A stretch of 40,948 nt of DNA from Rickettsiales bacterium (lineage in GTDB: Bacteria; Pseudomonadota; Alphaproteobacteria; TMED127). The notes under the pieces were generated by a model. That model ran no database searches and was not told where the DNA came from. It saw only the letters and a list, made by a program, of their open reading frames with translations. Numbering within the stretch: position 1 is the first letter of the stretch; each line of letters starts with the position of its first letter. The stretch lies in the NCBI GenBank assembly GCA_002690875.1, contig NZGH01000034.1, forward strand, positions 1 to 40,948, in the 5' to 3' direction. Of this stretch, positions 1 through 7,936 are shown in pieces. The position numbers and the translations under genes are program-made.

Positions 1-420
1 CCAACTAGAAATATTTTTGGTTGGCAAAAACCTTGTTATCTTCTTGGAGAAGGTTATGTAAAGACGTTCAAAGAACTTATGAATGATACTGAATGGGATA
101 AATATGGTACTGGAAACTATGATAAGTGTTCAGACTGTATGGCCCACTGCGGTTATGAAGCATCAGCTGTAAAAGATGTTTTTGCTAACCCTTTAAAAGC
201 TGTTTCGGTTGCATTAAAAGGACCAAAGACAGAGGGGGTAATGGCCGAGGAGATAGATATAAGTAAATCGAGAGACCCAGATTTTTTTCATGACACCCAT
301 GTAAGCGAAATGATGAAAAAACTGCATACTCAAAAACAGAACGAAACGAATAATTCCCCTATTCCATCTGCTGGTGCAGCTATAAACCCAAAAAGTGATT
401 TAGCTAAAAAATTAAAATAA
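1..420 (+). CDS. hpnH: HpnH, adenosylhopane synthase (radical SAM), 3' end only
   Basis: The frame is open from the first base of the window, so this is the C-terminal 139 residues of a gene that begins outside it. The visible part starts P-T-R-N-I-F-G-W-Q-K-P and contains a cysteine-rich stretch (YDKCSDCMAHCGYE) followed by a region ending in an Ala/Lys-rich tail; this is the characteristic C-terminal part of HpnH, the radical SAM enzyme that joins a 5'-deoxyadenosyl group to hopene to give adenosylhopane. The radical SAM CX3CX2C core itself lies outside the window. The ATG at 79 is internal, not the start. The gene runs towards the hpn operon and its last nine bases overlap the end of hpnG on the other strand. 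Identification rests on recognising the family sequence and on the hopanoid neighbours. Confidence 0.9.
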   Translation, partial: PTRNIFGWQKPCYLLGEGYVKTFKELMNDTEWDKYGTGNYDKCSDCMAHCGYEASAVKDVFANPLKAVSVALKGPKTEGVMAEEIDISKSRDPDFFHDTHVSEMMKKLHTQKQNETNNSPIPSAGAAINPKSDLAKKLK

Positions 421-1101
421 CTGTTCGTCCAATAAATTATCAATTAAGTTTTTAAGAACATTTTTACTTTTTAGAAAATTAGTATTTAACTTCAAAAGCT
501 CAAATAAAATTAATGGGTTCAGTAACAATTTTCTAAAAAAAATTACTATTTTAAGATCACCATCATCATTAATACAATCTTGAATAAATAAAGGAATATC
601 AAAAGAAAGATCGTCAAATATAACTTTTATAGATATCATCGGAATTTTAGCTTTAAGAAGTTCTTTTCTAATGTAAAAAGCTTCCATATCAATGACTGAG
701 ATTGATTTAAATTTTTTTGCCAGATTTAATTTTTTCTCCTTATTAGCTATAATTTTATTAACAGTAAGTAAATTACCTTTAGAAAATTTTAAACTATTTT
801 TTATACTCCTCAATAAATCTTTATCAAATTTTAAAGTTGAAAGTTTTTCTTTTTTTTCGTTAAAAAGTTTATCTATAAAAACAATATCGCCATTTTTTAA
901 ACTTTTTGAGATGGAACCAGCAAATCCAAAATTAATTACAATGTTTACTCCAGCTTTAATTAGTTCTTGTGTTGCATTCTTTGAAGCTTTTCCATAACCA
1001 TACACACAAACTATATTATTATTTTTGTTTGAAACTAATTTCATTTCTCTCTTTAATCCAAAAATTAAACCAATTTTTTTGAATTTTTTTCTAAGTTCCA
1101 T
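412..1101 (-). CDS. hpnG: HpnG, hopanoid-associated nucleoside phosphorylase
   Basis: This 229-residue protein belongs to the purine/uridine phosphorylase superfamily. Visible signatures are the N-terminal GLIFGLKREMKLV strand, the phosphate/ribose-binding region NFGFAGSISKSL, and the VIDMEAFYI motif whose Met-Glu contacts ribose in the superfamily. HpnG releases adenine from adenosylhopane, the product of HpnH, to give the ribosylhopane line of intermediates. It is the last gene of the hpnBC-dxs-hpnDEFG operon: its ATG lies inside the end of hpnF with an 11-base overlap, suggesting translational coupling, and its 3' end overlaps the convergent hpnH. A general MTA/SAH-type nucleosidase is the main alternative, but the context makes HpnG much more likely. 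Confidence 0.88.
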   Translation of the reverse strand: MELRKKFKKIGLIFGLKREMKLVSNKNNNIVCVYGYGKASKNATQELIKAGVNIVINFGFAGSISKSLKNGDIVFIDKLFNEKKEKLSTLKFDKDLLRSIKNSLKFSKGNLLTVNKIIANKEKKLNLAKKFKSISVIDMEAFYIRKELLKAKIPMISIKVIFDDLSFDIPLFIQDCINDDGDLKIVIFFRKLLLNPLILFELLKLNTNFLKSKNVLKNLIDNLLDEQLF

Positions 1102-3001
1102 AACTAGGAAAAATTGAATTTTTTTTTAATTGGTTTTTTATTTTTGAGATTGCAAGTAGAGGAAAATATTTAGCATAACCATGATATTTAAGATAGAAAA
1201 CTTTTGGAAAACCTACAGCTGTATAAGATTCCTCTATCCCATTTAATTTATTTTTAAAGAGAAATTTGATACCCTTTTCAACTTCTTTACAATCTATTTC
1301 ACCAATAGATATCAGACCCATGATTGCCCACGCAGTTTGAGAGGGTGTACTGTTTTTTGAATAACTTTCAAAACCTTTATAATAAGACTTTCCATCTTCT
1401 CCCCAACCTCCATCTGGTTTTTGCATTCCTTTAAGATAGTTTGAGGCTTTTTTGAATACATCTTCTTTTTGCGGAAAGTCTAATAGGTTTAAAGCACTAA
1501 CGGCAGACCATGTTCCATATATATAGTTAGTACCCCATCTTCCATACCAACTTCCATCATTTTCCTGCTCGGAAAGTAAGTACTTCAGTCCTTTATTTAT
1601 TGAGAGTTTACTTTCAGGATTATTTTGTTGCTTTAGAAAACTTAAGCATCTCGCTGAAACATCAGCAGTGGGTGGGTCAAGTAATGCACCATGATCAGCG
1701 AAGGGAATGGAATTAAGATAATATTTTGTATTATCAATGTCAAAGGCACCCCATCCTCCGTTTTTTGACTGCATTGAAATGATCCACTTTCTCGTTCGTT
1801 CAAGACACTGTTTAATTTTTTTAATTTTTTTGTTTCTATTATATCTATCTAAAAACATTCCAACTAATGCAGTATCATCGACATCAGGGTAATGATCATT
1901 ATTAAATTGGAACGCCCATCCCCCTGGTGCAAGATTTTCTTTGTGAACATTCCAGTCACCAGCTGTTTTGATTTCTTTTTTAAGAAACCAAGTTACTAAA
2001 TCATCAACATTTTGGTTTTGTTCAAGAAGAAGGTGTCCCATCCAACCTGTATCCCACACTGGAGAAAGGCATGGCTGACAATATGCAAAATCTCTTTTTT
2101 CAACAATTAGGTTATCAATGGCTTCTCTACAAATCTCGATTTGCTTTTCATACCTTTTTTCCTCATCAATTTTAAATGCTATTAAAGCATTTACCATGGC
2201 AGGGAAAATTCCACCTAAGCCATCTTTGCCATTTAGCCTTTGAGAAATCCATTGATAAATTTTATCAATACACTTTTTTTTGTATTTTTTTGACACAAAG
2301 TTTGGAAAAAAAAATCTAGCTATTTTATCTATAACTAAAAAAAGAGAAGAAAAAAATCCAGAACTATCTAAAGTTTTTACACTCGGTGATTTATAAAAAT
2401 TTATAAAAAGTTCTTTTATAGAAATATTGTTAGGATTATTAGCAATTGGTTTTTTATTCATAATGACTAATAAAGGGATCAAAACCGTTCTAGACCAATA
2501 TGAAATCTTATAAATGTTAAAAGGAAACCATCTTGGAAAGTTAATTATTTCTGCGGGCATATATGGAATGGAATTCCAAGAAATTTGTCCGAAAAGTGCT
2601 AATGAAATTCTTGTAAAAACGTTAACATTTTCAGCTCCTCCATTTTTGAGAATAAAAGTCTTAGCTTTTACCAGCGATTCATGGTTTTTTTCTAAACCAG
2701 ACAATTTTAAAGCATAATAAGCTTTTACACTAGCACTAATATCAGACTCTCCATCAAAAAAAAGAGGCCATCCACCATCACTATTTTGTTTACTAAAAAT
2801 GTATTTTTGAATTTTTATTTCAAGATTAACATTTATTTCACCAATAAAGTGCATCAACAGAATATATTCAGATGGAATGGTTGCGTCGGCTTCTAGTTCA
2901 TAAAGATAACAACCCTGCTTGAGTTTATTATTGTTTTGGTCTTTTGTTCTTTTTTTTATAAGACCTTCAAAAGGCTTAATTATTTTTTCCAGACGATGCA
3001 T
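1091..3001 (-). CDS. hpnF: Squalene-hopene cyclase HpnF (Shc)
   Basis: A 636-residue protein of normal length for bacterial squalene-hopene cyclases, which protonate squalene and fold it into pentacyclic hopene or hopanol at the inner membrane. The catalytic acid motif DVDDTA is at residues 373-378, and several QW-type repeats are visible (for example DGGWPL near residue 75, NGGWGAFD, DGSWYGRWG, DGGWGED), which stabilise the alpha/alpha barrels. The C-terminal FPKVFYLKYHGYAKYFPLLA stretch is typical of the family. It lies six bases after hpnE and overlaps hpnG by 11 bases, so it sits in the middle of a tightly coupled operon. Nothing suggests damage. Confidence 0.97.
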   Translation of the reverse strand: MHRLEKIIKPFEGLIKKRTKDQNNNKLKQGCYLYELEADATIPSEYILLMHFIGEINVNLEIKIQKYIFSKQNSDGGWPLFFDGESDISASVKAYYALKLSGLEKNHESLVKAKTFILKNGGAENVNVFTRISLALFGQISWNSIPYMPAEIINFPRWFPFNIYKISYWSRTVLIPLLVIMNKKPIANNPNNISIKELFINFYKSPSVKTLDSSGFFSSLFLVIDKIARFFFPNFVSKKYKKKCIDKIYQWISQRLNGKDGLGGIFPAMVNALIAFKIDEEKRYEKQIEICREAIDNLIVEKRDFAYCQPCLSPVWDTGWMGHLLLEQNQNVDDLVTWFLKKEIKTAGDWNVHKENLAPGGWAFQFNNDHYPDVDDTALVGMFLDRYNRNKKIKKIKQCLERTRKWIISMQSKNGGWGAFDIDNTKYYLNSIPFADHGALLDPPTADVSARCLSFLKQQNNPESKLSINKGLKYLLSEQENDGSWYGRWGTNYIYGTWSAVSALNLLDFPQKEDVFKKASNYLKGMQKPDGGWGEDGKSYYKGFESYSKNSTPSQTAWAIMGLISIGEIDCKEVEKGIKFLFKNKLNGIEESYTAVGFPKVFYLKYHGYAKYFPLLAISKIKNQLKKNSIFPSYGT

Positions 3002-3007
3002 TTTATA

Positions 3008-4243
3008 TCAAATTGTTTCTATTGCTTTTTTACCAGATAAAATTGATGCTTCAATAGTGCATGGTAAATTATATTGTGTCCAGTCACCTGCAAGTATCAT
3101 ATTTTTAGGAATGTTATTAAATTTTTTAACTAAATTAATATTGCTTGGAGATTGCACGTAAGTTGCTTTTTTCTCTCTTACAATTTGGACATTTTCATAA
3201 ATTATATTTTTTTTTATGTATTTGCATATTTCATCCCATATATTGATGATTAACTCTTCTGTATTATGACTGTTTAAATTATTTGCATTACTGACAGTAA
3301 TTGACAAATGATTACTTTTCACAAAAACCCATTGTGTTATAGAGTTTATGAAGCCGACTATGGGTTTTTTAAAAAGTTTTATGTCTTTTGGTTTGACCTT
3401 AAAATGAAGGTTTAAAATAGTATTATATTGATTAGGAAGAGAACAATTTCCTAGTAGTTTTGAGAGATTTGTTGGAGGTATTGAGAAGATTACTCTGTCA
3501 TTTTTGTTTACTTTAATTTTATTTTTTATAAAAGAAAGTTCACTTACATAATTGTCAGTAATGTTAATTCTTTTAAGTAAATTACCATAACTAATTTGTC
3601 CCCCATTTTTTTTTATTTTAGTAACTGCAGGTTTAATAAGTGTTTCATTCCAATTTGTTTTTGGTTGAAAAATTTTACAAAATTCTTCACCTTTGTATAT
3701 TGTTTCTTTCAAAACATTTGAAAGAACTTTTGCCGATGCTAAATTAGGAGCTGTATTCATCACACCTAAGGTTAAAGGCTCCCAAAAGGTTTTAAAAATT
3801 TTTGAATTTCCAACAATTTCAAAAACTGATGAATTTTTACTTACAAAAAATAATTTTAATAAAGAAAAGTAATCAAATAATTTAGTATTTGGGATTAACT
3901 TTTTTTTCCCTAATAAAAAATTTGTATATCCTGAAGATAGATCTAAATTCCATTCAAGATTATGTTCAAAATCAAAAAAAAAAAAATTTGGAGATATTTC
4001 TTTTAAAGTTTTGGATGAGCCAATAAGTTCGCAGAAGTTTGTAAAATTTTTATTAGCAGAAAATACTAAATGATTACCATTATCTATCTCCATATTTATT
4101 TTTTTATCATAAAATGATCTGCATCTTCCTCCAGGATATTTAGCTGCTTCAAAAATTTTTGCGCTTATTTTTTTTTTTTGGCAATGGATTGCAGCAGATA
4201 AACCTGAGAGTCCTGCACCTATTATGTATACTCTTTTTTTAAT
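3008..4243 (-). CDS. hpnE: HpnE, squalene-associated FAD-dependent desaturase/hydroxysqualene reductase, apparent ATT start
   Basis: The protein matches HpnE, the FAD enzyme that converts hydroxysqualene to squalene after HpnD and HpnC. The first ATG (4093) would remove the FAD-binding site. The same frame is open for 50 more codons upstream and encodes RVYIIGAGLSGLSAA, the expected GxGxxG dinucleotide-binding motif, then EAAKYPGGRC. Between the in-frame TAA near 4256 and this motif there is no ATG, GTG or TTG. An ATT at 4243-4241 sits exactly where the initiator Met of the family is expected, with AGG at 4253-4251 seven bases upstream and four bases after the hpnD stop. The resulting 411 residues are a normal family length. 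A 12-base A run (plus-strand T, 4168-4179) lies within this N-terminal part but keeps frame. An assembly error at the start codon is possible. Confidence 0.85.
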   Translation of the reverse strand: MKKRVYIIGAGLSGLSAAIHCQKKKISAKIFEAAKYPGGRCRSFYDKKINMEIDNGNHLVFSANKNFTNFCELIGSSKTLKEISPNFFFFDFEHNLEWNLDLSSGYTNFLLGKKKLIPNTKLFDYFSLLKLFFVSKNSSVFEIVGNSKIFKTFWEPLTLGVMNTAPNLASAKVLSNVLKETIYKGEEFCKIFQPKTNWNETLIKPAVTKIKKNGGQISYGNLLKRINITDNYVSELSFIKNKIKVNKNDRVIFSIPPTNLSKLLGNCSLPNQYNTILNLHFKVKPKDIKLFKKPIVGFINSITQWVFVKSNHLSITVSNANNLNSHNTEELIINIWDEICKYIKKNIIYENVQIVREKKATYVQSPSNINLVKKFNNIPKNMILAGDWTQYNLPCTIEASILSGKKAIETI

Positions 4244-4247
4244 CTTC

Positions 4248-5084
4248 TTACCTAATTATAAAGTTAATTAATATTAAAGTTTTATCAAAAAAATTTAATT
4301 TTACTTTTTTTTTAATATTTATATTTTTATTAAACATTTTTTTATGTATTTTTTTATAAAATTGTTTCATAAGTTCAGAGGCAATAATTTTTTTTTTATC
4401 TATATTTATTGAGAGCTTATCTGCTTTTTTGAAAAATTTATCAGCGTCTCTCAAAATGTCCTGCAATACTTCTTGAATTTTATTTGTTTTTTCCAAATTT
4501 TTAATGCTTCTTTTAATACCATATTTCTTGAGCTTTACGTGAGGTATGTAACATCTTCCAACATCCAGATCTTCTTTAAAATCTCTTACAATGTTTGTCA
4601 ATTGAAATGCTATTCCTAAATAATATGCATATTGTTTTCCTTTGTTATCATTCAAACCAAAAATTTTTATTGATAGATACCCAACAGCAACGGCTACTCT
4701 TTTACAATAAAGTTCTAATTCTTTTGTACTAGGGAACTGAATTTTTTTTTTAACATCCATCAACATTCCGTCAATAATAGAAATAAAATCTTTTTTTTCT
4801 AGATTGAAAGTCTCAATAGAAGTTTTTAGTTCCTTTAAAATACCTTCATTTATTTTTCTTTTTTGGTAAAGATCATTTATTTTTCTCTTCCAGTTATAAA
4901 GTTTATCTTTTTTTGATTTTATTGTTCCAGAATTATCAGCTATATCATCAACTACTCTACAAAATGCATAAACAGAAAACATAGCTCTTTTTTTAATTTC
5001 AGGTAGAAGTTTCATTCCCCAGTAAAACGATGAACCGGATTTTTTAACTATATTTTCTACAATTATCTGGTTAACAGAAGTCAT
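4248..5084 (-). CDS. hpnD: HpnD, presqualene diphosphate synthase
   Basis: A 278-residue trans-isoprenyl diphosphate synthase of the squalene/phytoene synthase family. The first aspartate-rich motif DDIAD is at residues 46-50 and the second, NIVRDFKED, at 164-172; both bind Mg2+ and farnesyl diphosphate. The substrate entry motif SFYWGMKLLP near residue 20 and VGRCYIP near 175 are typical of HpnD. In the HpnCDE route HpnD condenses two farnesyl diphosphates to presqualene diphosphate, HpnC gives hydroxysqualene and HpnE gives squalene. It lies 18 bases after dxs and four bases before the proposed hpnE start. Phytoene synthase is the alternative, excluded by the hpn context. Confidence 0.94.
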   Translation of the reverse strand: MTSVNQIIVENIVKKSGSSFYWGMKLLPEIKKRAMFSVYAFCRVVDDIADNSGTIKSKKDKLYNWKRKINDLYQKRKINEGILKELKTSIETFNLEKKDFISIIDGMLMDVKKKIQFPSTKELELYCKRVAVAVGYLSIKIFGLNDNKGKQYAYYLGIAFQLTNIVRDFKEDLDVGRCYIPHVKLKKYGIKRSIKNLEKTNKIQEVLQDILRDADKFFKKADKLSINIDKKKIIASELMKQFYKKIHKKMFNKNINIKKKVKLNFFDKTLILINFIIR

Positions 5085-5102
5085 CTAAAAGAATTTTATA
5101 GA

Positions 5103-7028
5103 CTAGGCTCTTTCTTCTATTGGAAATTTTGCCGGAGTAGCAATACCTAATGCACCTAAAACTGTTTTTACAATACTGTTATGATCTATGCCACATTCAA
5201 TATTTTGATGATCTGGTTTTCCATGATTTATAAATCTGTTAGGAAAGAATAGTGGTCTAAATTTTAATTCTCTATCAAGTGCTGCTGACTTTGTGAGAAA
5301 AGACATAACCTGGGCTGAAAAACCTCCAATTGAACCTTCTTCAACCGTTACTAGAACTTCGTGATCTCTTGCAAGTTGAGTAATCAATAATTCATCGATA
5401 GGTTTTGCAAACCTTGCGTCAACTATAGTAGTTGATAATCCATATGACGCTAATTTTTCTGATGCTATAAGTGAGTCTCCTAATCTTGTACCTAGAGATA
5501 AAATACACACTTGATTTCCTTCTCTTATAATTTTACCTTTTCCAATTTCCCAGGGCTCTGGTTTTTCATTAATTTTAACGCCAGTACCTTCACCTCTTGG
5601 ATATCGGAAAGCAGATGGTTTATCGTTTATCTCTGTAGAAGTAGCTATACAGTTACAAAGTTCATTTTCATCGCTTGGAGCCATTACAATAAAATTTGGT
5701 AAGGTACATAAATATGCCAAATCAAATGAACCCGCATGCGTAGCTCCATCCGCACCAACTTGACCAGCACGATCAATTGCAAACCTTACAGGAAGAGATT
5801 GTATTGCTACATCATGAACAACTTGATCATAGGCTCTTTGCAGAAATGTTGAATAAATTGCTGCATAAGGTTTCATTCCTCTTGTGGCTAACCCAGCAGA
5901 AAATGTAACAGCGTGTTGCTCTGCGATACCAACATCAAAAGTCCTTTTTGGAAATTTTTGTCCAAAAGTATCAAGACCAGTTCCTGATGGCATGGCTGCA
6001 GTAATTGCAACTATACTTTTGTCTTTTTGGGCATGCTTTACTAGAGCATTAGCAAAAACTTTGGTGTAGCTCGGTGCTTTAGACGTTGACTTAACCTGTT
6101 CTCCTGTTACGACATTAAACTTACTAACTCCATGATATTTATCTTCAGATTTTTCTGCTGGCTCATAACCATATCCTTTTTTTGTAACAACATGAACAAA
6201 AACTGGGCCGTCCCATTTAGATTTTTGAAGATTTCTTAAAACTGGTAAAAGATGATCTAAATTGTGTCCATCAATAGGTCCAATATAGAAAAAACCAAGT
6301 TCTTCAAAGAGTGTTCCGCCTGTGACCATTCCTCTCATGTACTCTTCAGCCTTAGCAGCCATATTTTGAAAGCTCTTCGGAAATTTTTTTGCCATATGTT
6401 TAGCTAAGCTTCTCGCAGATTGAAATGTTTTTCCAGACAGCAATCTAGATAAATAAGCACTCATTGCACCAACTGGTGGGGCTATAGACATATCATTGTC
6501 ATTAAGAATTACTATTAATTTTGCATTCATTGATCCCGCATTATTCATAGCTTCATAAGCCATACCAGCACTAATTGCTCCATCCCCAATTACGCAAATG
6601 ACTTGATGATCCTCTTTTTTAAGGTCCCTGGCAACAGCCATGCCAAGCCCTGCTGAAATTGAAGTGGATGAGTGTGCAGCACCAAATGGATCATATTCAC
6701 TTTCCGATCTCTTAGTAAAACCATAAAGACCGCCTGGTTGCCTTATTGTTCTTATTTTTTCTCTTCTACCCGTAATAACTTTGTGAGGGTAGCATTGATG
6801 ACCTACATCCCATATTAATTTATCATTTGGCGTGTTAAAAACGTTGTGTATTGCGACTGTTAATTCTACTACTCCAAGACCAGCACCAAGATGACCACCC
6901 GTCACAGAAACTGCCTCAATTACTTCATCTCTTAGTTCTTTACAAAGAACTTTTAATTGTCGGTCATCGAACTTTTTAAGATCTTTAGGAAATTTAACTT
7001 TATCGAGCAGTGATTTTGGAGTTTTCAT
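5103..7028 (-). CDS. dxs: 1-deoxy-D-xylulose-5-phosphate synthase
   Basis: A full-length 641-residue thiamine-diphosphate transketolase-like enzyme that condenses pyruvate and glyceraldehyde 3-phosphate, the committed step of the MEP isoprenoid pathway and also a source for thiamine and pyridoxal. Visible landmarks are [12 protein letters not shown] near residues 46-57, the ThDP/Mg motif GDGAIS (148-153) with NDND at 176-179, and [14 protein letters not shown] containing the catalytic glutamate of the second domain. The C-terminal [10 protein letters not shown] region of the third domain is intact. It is embedded between hpnC and hpnD, so precursor supply is co-expressed with hopanoid synthesis. 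No second dxs is present in the window. Confidence 0.97.
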   Translation of the reverse strand: MKTPKSLLDKVKFPKDLKKFDDRQLKVLCKELRDEVIEAVSVTGGHLGAGLGVVELTVAIHNVFNTPNDKLIWDVGHQCYPHKVITGRREKIRTIRQPGGLYGFTKRSESEYDPFGAAHSSTSISAGLGMAVARDLKKEDHQVICVIGDGAISAGMAYEAMNNAGSMNAKLIVILNDNDMSIAPPVGAMSAYLSRLLSGKTFQSARSLAKHMAKKFPKSFQNMAAKAEEYMRGMVTGGTLFEELGFFYIGPIDGHNLDHLLPVLRNLQKSKWDGPVFVHVVTKKGYGYEPAEKSEDKYHGVSKFNVVTGEQVKSTSKAPSYTKVFANALVKHAQKDKSIVAITAAMPSGTGLDTFGQKFPKRTFDVGIAEQHAVTFSAGLATRGMKPYAAIYSTFLQRAYDQVVHDVAIQSLPVRFAIDRAGQVGADGATHAGSFDLAYLCTLPNFIVMAPSDENELCNCIATSTEINDKPSAFRYPRGEGTGVKINEKPEPWEIGKGKIIREGNQVCILSLGTRLGDSLIASEKLASYGLSTTIVDARFAKPIDELLITQLARDHEVLVTVEEGSIGGFSAQVMSFLTKSAALDRELKFRPLFFPNRFINHGKPDHQNIECGIDHNSIVKTVLGALGIATPAKFPIEERA

Positions 7029-7066
7029 TGGTTGAATATTATTTTCATTTGGAGTAAATATTTATA

Positions 7067-7936
7067 TTAATCTATTATCCCTTTTATGAAACAAAAAATC
7101 AAATCAATATGAGATAATTTCACATTTTTTCTTAATACATCCTTTATTTTTAACAAATAACATAACCTTTTTGCAATATTTAAAATTATAAGAGTTTCTT
7201 TTCTTAAACTCCATGGTTCAATTCTTCTTAAACCTTTATTAGATTTTACTAACATAATTTCAACTTTTTCTATCATTTCGTCAACTAAATTAAAAAAATT
7301 CAAATCAGATTCTTTAAAACTTAATATTTCTTTATCTAGTAAGTGTTTTTGGAAGAAAGATTCGGGTATGTATATTCTGTTAAGCTCTTGAAAATCTTTT
7401 TTACAATCTTGTAAGTGATTTATAATTTGTAAAGATGTACATAAACAATCAGAAGCAAAATAAATTTCTTTAAAGTTTTTTTGTGGAATATTTTTTTTTT
7501 GGTAAACTAAGTCTATCACAAACCTTCCAACAGGATTAGCAGAATATTTACAATAAAAGACTAAATCATCCCAAGTTTTATATTTTTTTCCCTTCGCATC
7601 CATTAAGAAGGCTTTGAGAAGATTTCTTGAATAGTTTTTTGCAAATGGAATTTCTGGAAAAAAATTAATAATATTGTTTAAGGTGGTTATGCTAGTTCTC
7701 TTTTCTAATCTTAAGACATTGTCAAAGTATGTTAAAAATTTAATTTTTTCTTTAGCGAGCAGAGTGCTGTGATCGGCAATGTCATCAGCTGTTCTAGCAA
7801 AAAAGTAGAATGCTCTAATATATTTTTGAATATTTTTTTTAATTAAAAAAGAAGCAACAGGAAAGTTCTCATCTGTAAAAGTTTTTCCAGATAATAACTT
7901 AACTACATCCTTTTCTTTTATTTCTAAATTACTAAT
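7067..7936 (-). CDS. hpnC: HpnC, hydroxysqualene synthase, apparent ATT start
   Basis: The frame encodes a complete HpnC of 289 residues, but its first ATG (7603) is deep inside and would delete the first catalytic motif. Upstream of 7603 the frame continues without a stop through ENFPVASFL and RAFYFFARTADDIAD, the conserved HpnC N-terminus; the DDIAD motif falls at residues 51-55 and the second Asp-rich motif (NHLQDCKKD) near 173-181. No ATG, GTG or TTG exists between the in-frame TGA inside hpnB and these motifs. The best start is ATT at 7936-7934, preceded by AGGAAG (7947-7942) at a five-base spacing and overlapping the hpnB stop codon, which suggests coupling. HpnC converts presqualene diphosphate to hydroxysqualene. 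The start codon is inferred. Confidence 0.83.
   Translation of the reverse strand: MSNLEIKEKDVVKLLSGKTFTDENFPVASFLIKKNIQKYIRAFYFFARTADDIADHSTLLAKEKIKFLTYFDNVLRLEKRTSITTLNNIINFFPEIPFAKNYSRNLLKAFLMDAKGKKYKTWDDLVFYCKYSANPVGRFVIDLVYQKKNIPQKNFKEIYFASDCLCTSLQIINHLQDCKKDFQELNRIYIPESFFQKHLLDKEILSFKESDLNFFNLVDEMIEKVEIMLVKSNKGLRRIEPWSLRKETLIILNIAKRLCYLLKIKDVLRKNVKLSHIDLIFCFIKGIID

Noticed and set aside
692..997. Plus-strand ORF of 101 codons inside hpnG, and similar shadows inside hpnF, dxs, aroB and others
   Set aside because: They are Phe/Ser/Leu-rich antisense frames of well-identified genes, without ribosome-binding sites or family features.
4093..4243. A frameshift at the 12-base A run separating the FAD motif from the rest of HpnE
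   Set aside because: Translating through the run keeps GAGLSGLSAA and the downstream EAAKYPGGRC and ATG-initiated part in one frame.
7067..7603. hpnC as a truncated gene or pseudogene starting at the ATG at 7603
   Set aside because: The frame is open without a stop for 111 more codons upstream and these encode the conserved HpnC N-terminus and first Asp-rich motif.
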